Positions 58,160 to 64,000 of a stretch of DNA of 64,000 nucleotides are shown here, piece by piece. The stretch is from Bilabrum cf. latius. Lineage: Eukaryota; Bigyra: Bicosoecida; Bigyra; Bicosoecida. The notes under the pieces are model-generated. The model was not told the origin of the DNA, did not search any database, and saw only the letters and a program-made list of their open reading frames with translations. The DNA is taken from positions 930,001-994,000 of the forward strand of contig OZ237754.1 in assembly GCA_965178125.1 (NCBI GenBank), read 5' to 3'. Position 1 is the stretch's first letter, and the number at the start of each line of letters is the position of its first letter. The translations under genes were made by a program, and so were the position numbers.

Positions 58160-58771
58160 ATGGGAGCTATTGACATGAATTCCAGCATTATACATCGCTT
58201 GGTACAGGCTACGCGATAGATTCCCACCCCAACTCAACTCGCGGCGACAGACCACCGGTCGCTCCTCGCATTGATTCACTAGATCTACTAGCAGTGATTA
58301 AACGATTTTTCTCACTACTGGATTTATTTCACTGCCAGATAGCTCGGGTGAGCTTATACGTTCCTTCAGTCTTGCCCTTGGTGCTTCCTATGGATGACAT
58401 TTGCAGATTTGCACACAAAATTTTACTTCCATTCTGCCGTAGTATGACCCATACGACAGAACACGGCGGATGAGGAAGTACCCCGGGAGGACTGCACACT
58501 GACTTCGTGAGGAAAGTGTTACCCAATTTCAGGTAAATTGATCCTATCCGCCCCCATGTCCATTCCAAACAATAACAGCAAATTTCTGTTCAACAAAAAG
58601 TGAGAAGAAATACCAAGACAATGCATCAGACAATGCATCAGACTATGCATTAGGCTCTGCATCGGACAATGCCAGCGGGGTGAGGCGCCGAGAAGGGGGA
58701 TGAAATTAGTGTGAAATCTACCCATGCATGTACATTGGTATTTGTATATTTACATTTTCGATGGTCGATAT
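58160..58771. other. AT-richer intergenic region with short degenerate repeats
   Basis: No supported gene. Around 58620-58675 a 12-base motif like AATGCATCAGAC recurs five times imperfectly. A minus-strand ORF at 58329-58568 is followed by AATAAA after its TGA but has no recognisable domain. The tRNA gene follows. Confidence 0.4.
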
Positions 58772-58854
58772 GCATGTTTGCCCGAGCTGGTCTAAGGGGT
58801 TGTGTTAAGGTCGCAATGTATTCGTACTCGTGGGTTCGAATCCCACAGCATGCA
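58772..58854 (+). tRNA. tRNA-Leu (anticodon AAG)
   Basis: Acceptor arms GCATGTT/AGCATGC pair over seven bases (one G-T). D stem CCC/GGG with GG in the loop, anticodon stem TTGTG/CGCAA with loop TTAAGGT (anticodon AAG, decodes CUU), a long variable arm closed by GTA-TTCG-TAC as expected for a leucine tRNA, and T arm GTGGGTTCGAATCCCAC with a consensus B box. Discriminator base A. T-runs follow at 58860, fitting Pol III termination. No intron. Reads a leucine codon, not TAG. Confidence 0.93.
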
Positions 58855-59134
58855 CCGAATTTTTATTTTTATAATTGCTTCTCCCCCCCACCCTCGACTT
58901 TCTTTGTTACTCCTTGGCCTTTCCAATTTTGTGCTCGCTCTGGCATTGTGAACCCTTGCTTGCGACCTGCGTATCATCTAATCTGTTAGGTCGTTCGATT
59001 TTCAGATTTAGTTGACTGAGGCGGAGCCAGTTAGAAAGGTAAAGCCAGCAGGGTCGATATCTTTCTGCGTCAATCCCCCTGGCGATTCAGCGTATTTGTA
59101 CATCGCAAGAAAGATATAACCAAATACGCACAAT

Positions 59135-60934
59135 ATGTCCGGAATGGCGCGAGATGGGACCGGCAACAACGATGTCATCGATCTCGTGAGCGATGACGAC
59201 GCAGACTCTTGCTGGAGCGGCAGTAGCTCGAGCGTAAGCAAACAGGACGCGCTAGGCCGTCTTGGCATCGCTGCTGCAGGAGTTGCGCCCACAAGCAGCA
59301 TCCAGATGCAAGGTAGACACGGTGCGCGGTGGACTGGTAGGGCGAAAGCTGGGATGGAGGCCGCTACAAGCGGACCGGCTCGACCAGGTCCTGTGTTACC
59401 ACGAGCCTCCAGCGGCACGGTATCGGATTCAAATACGAGCAAATTGGAACCGGCAATCATTGCAAGTAGTTTGAACTGTGCTAGCGCTGCTTCTGCTGGC
59501 CAAAAACGCGGTAGGACCGAGCGGGCCGGTCGCGGCGAGTCGATAAAAAAGAGTGATGGAGACAGCATGAGGGCGAAGAGACGGCGGGGGGAGGCCGGTC
59601 GGAGGGTGTCAGTGGGTGGACATATGTGCGAATTATGTGGGAAGGTAATGAGCACGATGGCATACTTAAGGCGGCATGTTGCGGTGGTGCACCTGGGCGA
59701 GCGCAAGCACGAGTGCGCCTCGTGTGGCAAGGCATTCGGCGAGGCAGGCCATCTCAAGACGCACATGTCCGTGGTGCACCTGGGCGAGCGCAAGCACGAG
59801 TGCTCCGTGTGCGGCAAGGCATTCGGGCAGGCAAGCAGTCTCAAGACGCACATGTCCGTGGTGCACCTGGGCGAGCGCAAGCACGAGTGCTCCGTGTGCG
59901 GCAAGGCATTCGGGCAGGCAAGCAGTCTCAAGACGCACATGTCCGTGGTGCACCTGGGCGAGCGCAAGCAGGAGTGCTCCGTGTGCGGCAAGGCATTCGG
60001 CGAGGCAGGCCATCTCAGGAAGCACATGTCCGTGGTGCACCTGGGCTAGCGCAAGCACGAGTGCTCCGTGTGCGGCAAGGCATTCGGGCAGGCAAGCAAT
60101 CTCAAGACGCACATGTCCGTGGTGCACCTGGGCGAGCGCAAGCACGAGTGCTCCGTGTGCGGCAAGGCATTCGGCGAGGCAGGCAGTCTCAAGACGCACA
60201 TGTCCGTGGTGCATCTGGGCTAGCGCAAGCACGAGTGCTCCGTGTGCGGCAAGGCATTCGGCGAGGCAGGCAATCTCAGGAAGCACATGTCCGTGGTGCA
60301 CCTGGGCGAGCGCAAGCACGAGTGCTCCGTGTGCGGCAAGGCATTCGGCGAGGCAGGCAATCTCAGGAAGCACATGTCCGTGGTGCACCTGGGCGAGCGC
60401 AAGCACGAGTGCTCCGTGTGCGGCAAGGCATTCGGGCAGGCAAGCAGTCTCAAGACGCACATGTCCGTGGTGCACCTGGGCGAGCGCAAGCAGGAGTGCT
60501 CCGTGTGCGGCAAGGCATTCGGGCAGGCAAGCAATCTCAAGACGCACATGTCCGTGGTGCACCTGGGCGAGCGCAAGCACGAGTGCTCCGTGTGCGGCAA
60601 GGCATTCGGGCAGGCAGGCAATCTCAAGAAGCACATGTCCGTGGTGCACCTGGGCGAGCGCAAGCACGAGTGCTCCGTGTGCGGCAAGGCGTTTGGCAAG
60701 GCAAGCTACCTCACGAGGCACATGTCCGTGGTGCACCTGGGCGAGCGCAAGCACGAGTGCTCTGTGTGCGGCAAGGCATTCGGGCAGGCAAGCAATCTCA
60801 AGAAGCACATGTCCGTGGTGCACCTGGGTGAGCGCAAGCACGAGTGCTCCGTGTGCGGCAAGGCGTTCGGGCGGGCAGGTGATCTCCAACGACACCATAG
60901 CACTTGCTAGGCTGTTGGGACCTTGCCGAAGTAA
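59135..60934 (+). CDS. C2H2 zinc-finger protein, 14 tandem fingers plus one degenerate
   Basis: ATG 59135 to TAA 60932-60934, 599 residues, in-frame TAGs at 60047, 60221 and 60908. Residues 1-160 are disordered, with an acidic start (NDVIDLVSDDDADSC). Then fingers of C-x2-C-x12-H-x4-H spaced every 28 residues, consensus CSVCGKAFGQASSLKTHMSV, linked by HLGERKHE instead of the TGEKP linker of animals. The last unit ends HHSTC and lacks normal His spacing. Two linkers have TAG where the others have GAG, so Glu became Gln. Repeats are nearly identical at DNA level but differ at helix positions -1, 2, 3, 5 and 6, the DNA-reading residues. Probably a sequence-specific nuclear DNA-binding protein. 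Confidence 0.92.
59623..60903 (+). repeat. 84-base tandem minisatellite encoding zinc fingers
   Basis: Fifteen units of 84 bases. The linker and the Cys-to-Phe part are almost invariant; substitutions cluster in the nine-base to eighteen-base stretch coding the recognition helix. Because 84 is a multiple of three and stops are absent, both strands are open throughout; only the plus frame gives zinc fingers. Confidence 0.95.
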
Positions 60935-61365
60935 TCACTTACTCTACTTGGCACCTCCCGGAAGTCGAAAGCGGGCGCTACTAGTATCATGAGATCACAC
61001 GTTGTACACAGCACCCTCGTCTCGCAGACAGTCACACATGGTTGTAGTTGGTTTCCTCCGAGAGCCCATTCTCAAAGTTACCAAAAAGAAAACTGGCGAA
61101 CGCTGCCCCTCAGCGCCCGAATAGCACGCGGCTTGATTGCCGCTCGAGTCTAATTGTGACCTCTCAACTTCCACATCCGCATGTGGTCGGTGATCCGATC
61201 CCCCCTGATCCGAGTCACTCGTCACACATGCCCAGCCCCCACCTGCCCGGCCTGTGCCTCCCCCTTCCTATCCGCCGCATCAACCCAATGACCCCACCAA
61301 TCATCTTCTCCTCCACTACTTCCTCCCTCGTTCCGGTGAACCGTCGTCCCCCCCTCCCTCTGCTC
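60935..61365. other. Intergenic region without a recognisable gene
   Basis: Between the zinc-finger stop and the transposon-like element. Pyrimidine-rich near 61250-61365. Short ORFs on both strands have no features. Confidence 0.4.
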
Positions 61366-61367
61366 TA

Positions 61368-63343
61368 GGGTTGCAACCTCTAATTTGGGATCCCCCCGAT
61401 GTGTGGGATTTTCGGTTTGAACGGCAACTGCCATATATCTGCCCCAATATGGCAGGTACGTCTATGGTACTTTCTGAGACGTTTCCATTTACTGTATAGT
61501 TAAACAATGTGCGGTATGCATGCTGCGAAGAACTCTTGGACAGCAGCTCTAGGTGGCGATTCGATTCTAAATGGTTCAAGGAAAGCAAGCTGTAGGCGGC
61601 CAAATTCCAATTTTTCAAGTGGTCCTTCAGCAAAATCAACAATTTAACGCATACATGTACGTTTCTTGGTGAGCAAGGTTTCGTGAATTCAAGCTCTACG
61701 GCACAAGGATGGAGCAAAGTCAGCTCGCCCCCAGCAAAAAGGAGCTGACCGCCAAAACTGTCATAGGCAGCCGAGTAGGAAGTGTATGCTTACATTCGCA
61801 TCTCCAACGCTTTAGGACACATACCGCTTCAAGAGAACATCATTACCTATGCCAATTTTAGTCTGGTGCTTGAGAAAAAGCTCTGTGCTAGGCACGCTCA
61901 GTACAAACTCGTGACCGCGAAGTGGTTTGCTGCGTTCCTGAACCGAACTGGTAAAAAAGGAGGAAGCAGGAGCACTATGATATAGGCAGGTACAATGAAC
62001 GAGCCGTCTCCGTCAGAGATTTTAGTGGCAAGCCCCGGACTGTCGGACACCTCGTGCGGAGGGGCGACGACAGTCCTGGGGGGGGGCCGAGGCCACCGGT
62101 CACTGGGACTACGCGGCGCAGAGGACCGTGAACGACAAGGTCATGAATAAGCTCGTGAAGAAGTTTGAGGATCGCGACGACGCCCGCGAGCGCGCGCTGA
62201 AGAAGGCGCGGACCGAGGGCCCCAAAGCCGAGCCCCCGCACATGGTAGCCGAGCGGGAGGCAGGCAAGCCGCTCGACAAGTTTAGCCAGCAGGATTTGAT
62301 CGATACTACACTTGCGCAGCGTTCCGCGGGCGGCAAGCTAGCTGTTGAGGGCATGTGGAAGATGCGTGTGGACTACGCGGAAGGGCTGGCCAGGAAAGCT
62401 GCCAAGAGCTCACAACCTGCCGGTGGTCGCAAGCGCAAGCGGTCAGTCAAGACCGAGCTGGAGGGTGGCTCCATCATGATGCCCGAGTACTACGACGCGA
62501 AAAACCTGAGAGGCTACGTGGACCAGGAGGTTAAGTAGCTAGCATCTGCCTCTTCTGCAGTGTTTAAGTCTATTTCAGGCATCACCTCTGCAGCAGATGG
62601 CATCAAGGATGCAATGGCGCAGTTGCAGTCAGTTCCAGCAGGCACGGGACGCGGTCTACGGCGGAAAACCTCCGACGTGATGTCTCAACTCGCCAAAAAG
62701 GTAGATTAATTGGCTGTAAGTGCGGAGGAAGCTGAGAAGCTCCGAGCTATTGCGACAGAAGCACTACGCAAGGCGACAGCTGCAAAGCCAGAAACCCTGC
62801 TGAATGCTGAAGGGGCTGTGCCAGCTGAGCTCTAGAGCTAAATTGTTGCAGTTGGCCAACGTGACTTTTTTTAAATACACGATTATACAATTGGGACTGC
62901 CTAACGCGAAGAATACACCGAATCACCAGCAGTGGACCTGATACAAGATGTCCGTCGCTGAGGTGAACGGCAAGCTGTGCTCCTTGCTCCCGCAATATCT
63001 GATGGACCACCCATCAAACACGCATGCAAATCGTCAATTAAACATTGTTTTGATGATATTAAAACTATAGGAGAGTAAACTAAGGCTGCAACTAGGGTCC
63101 AAAAGCTGCATGAGCAACATCCCATACATAGAGGTCGCCTGTTCGCAGGCAGAAATCACCCTATATTCAGCGCCCTGTATCTCAGTACGTACTTATGGTA
63201 TGAAAAAATGGAAATGTGCTGAAAGTTCGTCAGAAGGTGCTTGATTACTTGGGAACAATGCCGAATACGCTACTTTGGACATTTCGATTCTGTTGCGTGT
63301 ACTAGATCGGACTAAAATATCCCAGACTTAGAGGTTGCAACCC
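61368..63343. mobile_element. Transposon-like element with terminal inverted repeats and TA target duplication, 1,976 bp
   Basis: Left end GGGTTGCAACCTCTAA followed by TTTGGGAT (61368-61391); the right end (63319-63343) is its reverse complement with one substitution and one extra base. Both ends are flanked by TA (61366-61367 and 63344-63345), the target-site duplication of Tc1/mariner/pogo-type DNA transposons. The interior is less GC-rich than neighbours and carries one decayed ORF. The outer GGTTGCAACC is itself palindromic. No DDE transposase is visible, so it is probably non-autonomous or degenerate; the superfamily is inference. Confidence 0.65.
61449..62841 (+). pseudogene. Decayed ORF of the transposon-like element
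   Basis: ATG 61449. The frame runs through a TAG at 61497 and is broken by TGA 61746-61748. It then continues with coding character (TAG 61983), and must shift by one base at a nine-G run (62078-62086) to enter the well-formed downstream frame (HWDYAAQRTVNDKVMNKLVK, KFSQQDLIDTTLAQRSAGGK). That frame has a TAG at 62536 and a TAA at 62707-62709, after which 43 more protein-like codons lead to TAA 62839-62841. Around codons 112-170 a pattern G-x-I-P-L-...-W-F-A-A-F-L-N-R-T weakly recalls the CENP-B/Tc5 helix-turn-helix. Three lesions, one possibly a homopolymer error, suggest a dead gene. Product unknown. Confidence 0.55.
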
Positions 63344-63418
63344 TACCCTCCCCAACCCCTCCATTCGTCCCCCCCCCCCACCCCACCCCTGCTCCCCCCC
63401 CTAGCTGCTCTCTCTCTT

Positions 63419-63621
63419 TCACTCCTCCGCATCGCTACGTCGCATCTGAGCCTGCTCCTCGAGCGGGTCCTGCGCCCACCGAGCGACCTCAATCTCAGAG
63501 ACCTTGCTGGCCTCACCAACCATGATTGCACGCGTGCCTGCCAGCCGTGGTGTGTCTTGCAGGCTCGGAGTTGCAGTTCGTATTGCGGCATGCAAGTACT
63601 TGGGGTGGGGGCGGCCCATTG
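63419..63621 (-). CDS. Possible last exon of a minus-strand gene, unknown
   Basis: Minus frame with a plausible acceptor (CTCCGCCAG) at its upstream edge, ending in TGA 63421-63419. The product segment is balanced and helical (GEASKVSEIEVARWAQDPLE, EQAQMRRSDAEE), more protein-like than other frames nearby. The upstream exons would lie beyond 63700 or outside the window. No family recognised. Confidence 0.35.
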
Positions 63622-64000
63622 CTGGCGGAGGAGGAAGCCCACGCCATCCCTGTCGCCGTCTTTCTCAGCAATTGTACCCGGCAGGGATAGCATCCAGTGC
63701 CACAGATCCAGCGACTATCCAGGATGCCTGGTTACCAAACCTCCCACCAATAACTCGTGATCTATAGCCATTACTGACTAATTCGTCCTACTGTAGTTTA
63801 AATACTTACTGCACAGCTTCATCCGCGTGTGTCTGTATCCGTATTCTGGAATCCGGATCCGGATGCGGCGGCGCACCGAAGTAGCTACAGCTAAAGCACC
63901 GGATTCCATTTACACCAGTGCACGCATGGATCCTGATCCGGACATGACCCGGCTCCTCCCGCGTTGCCGCGCCCTACTCACTGCCTCGCACCGCTGCTGC
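63622..64000. other. Window end, no supported gene
   Basis: Mixed composition. A short palindrome ATCCGGATCCGGAT lies near 63850. ORFs here are short and featureless. Confidence 0.35.

Noticed and set aside
58329-58568. Minus-strand ORF of 79 codons followed by AATAAA
   Set aside because: No domain, no splice partners, and a hexamer of this kind is common in AT-richer sequence.
59666-60898. Antisense ORFs across the zinc-finger array
   Set aside because: 84-base units leave every frame open; only the plus frame has Cys2His2 spacing.
1-64000. Reading the window with the standard code as a field of pseudogenes cut by TAG
   Set aside because: Breaks are almost exclusively TAG, never TAA or TGA, and conserved domains continue in frame on both sides; random decay would give all three stops and frameshifts.

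Overview
This is a nuclear window from a flagellated, intron-bearing protist, probably a GC-rich alga-like unicell whose lineage I cannot name. The host signature is eukaryotic: DNA polymerase epsilon, the axonemal central-pair protein SPAG6/PF16, Bax-inhibitor-1, a C2H2 zinc-finger array, GT-AG introns of about 100-315 bases, and a nuclear-type tRNA-Leu(AAG).

The property that organises the window is the genetic code. TAG is a sense codon, almost certainly glutamine. Read with the standard code the window looks like dozens of broken ORFs. Read with TAG as Gln, these join in one frame into about 21 long genes carrying roughly 90 in-frame TAGs. All of them end in TGA (14) or TAA (7), none in TAG. 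The best evidence for Gln is a TAG at the invariant Q of the E-L-Q-P-G-S-Y motif of a D-threonine-aldolase-like enzyme (49680-49682). All calls below use TAG=Gln, TAA and TGA=stop.

Layout. 1-4.3 kb is AT-rich and virus-like: a D5-type SF3 helicase, two tiny ORFs and a tyrosine recombinase, as in polinton-like viruses or virophages; it uses the same recoded TAG. 4.4-9.5 kb holds uncharacterised genes (a two-TM protein with a basic tail, two secreted proteins) and a perfect 65-base palindrome. 11.1-14.6 kb is a large unknown protein. 14.9-22.9 kb is one 2,674-residue type II membrane protein joining DUF1800 and DUF1501. 25.1-26.1 kb is BI-1. 26.4-30.6 kb is a secreted, mucin-like type I membrane protein with 27 Ser-rich repeats. 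30.8-39.1 kb is POLE. 39.4-41.4 kb is SPAG6. 41.6-42.6 kb is an FHA protein. 43.0-47.2 kb has two unknown proteins. 47.3-48.7 kb is transaldolase. 48.9-50.8 kb is the D-threonine-aldolase-like enzyme. 50.8-56.3 kb is a patatin phospholipase with a very long disordered N-terminus. 56.5-58.2 kb is an ankyrin protein. 58.8 kb is the tRNA. 59.1-60.9 kb is a zinc-finger minisatellite gene. 61.4-63.3 kb is a transposon-like element with terminal inverted repeats, TA duplications and a decayed ORF.

The genes do not form one pathway; this is a compact nuclear locus with closely spaced divergent pairs (mucin-like/POLE, SPAG6/FHA, aldolase/patatin). The most unusual features besides the code are a roughly 24-base microrepeat encoding G-A-S-H-G-G-A-G inserted in frame in three unrelated genes, virus-like genes that obey the host's altered code, and a zinc-finger array whose repeats differ mainly at DNA-contact residues.
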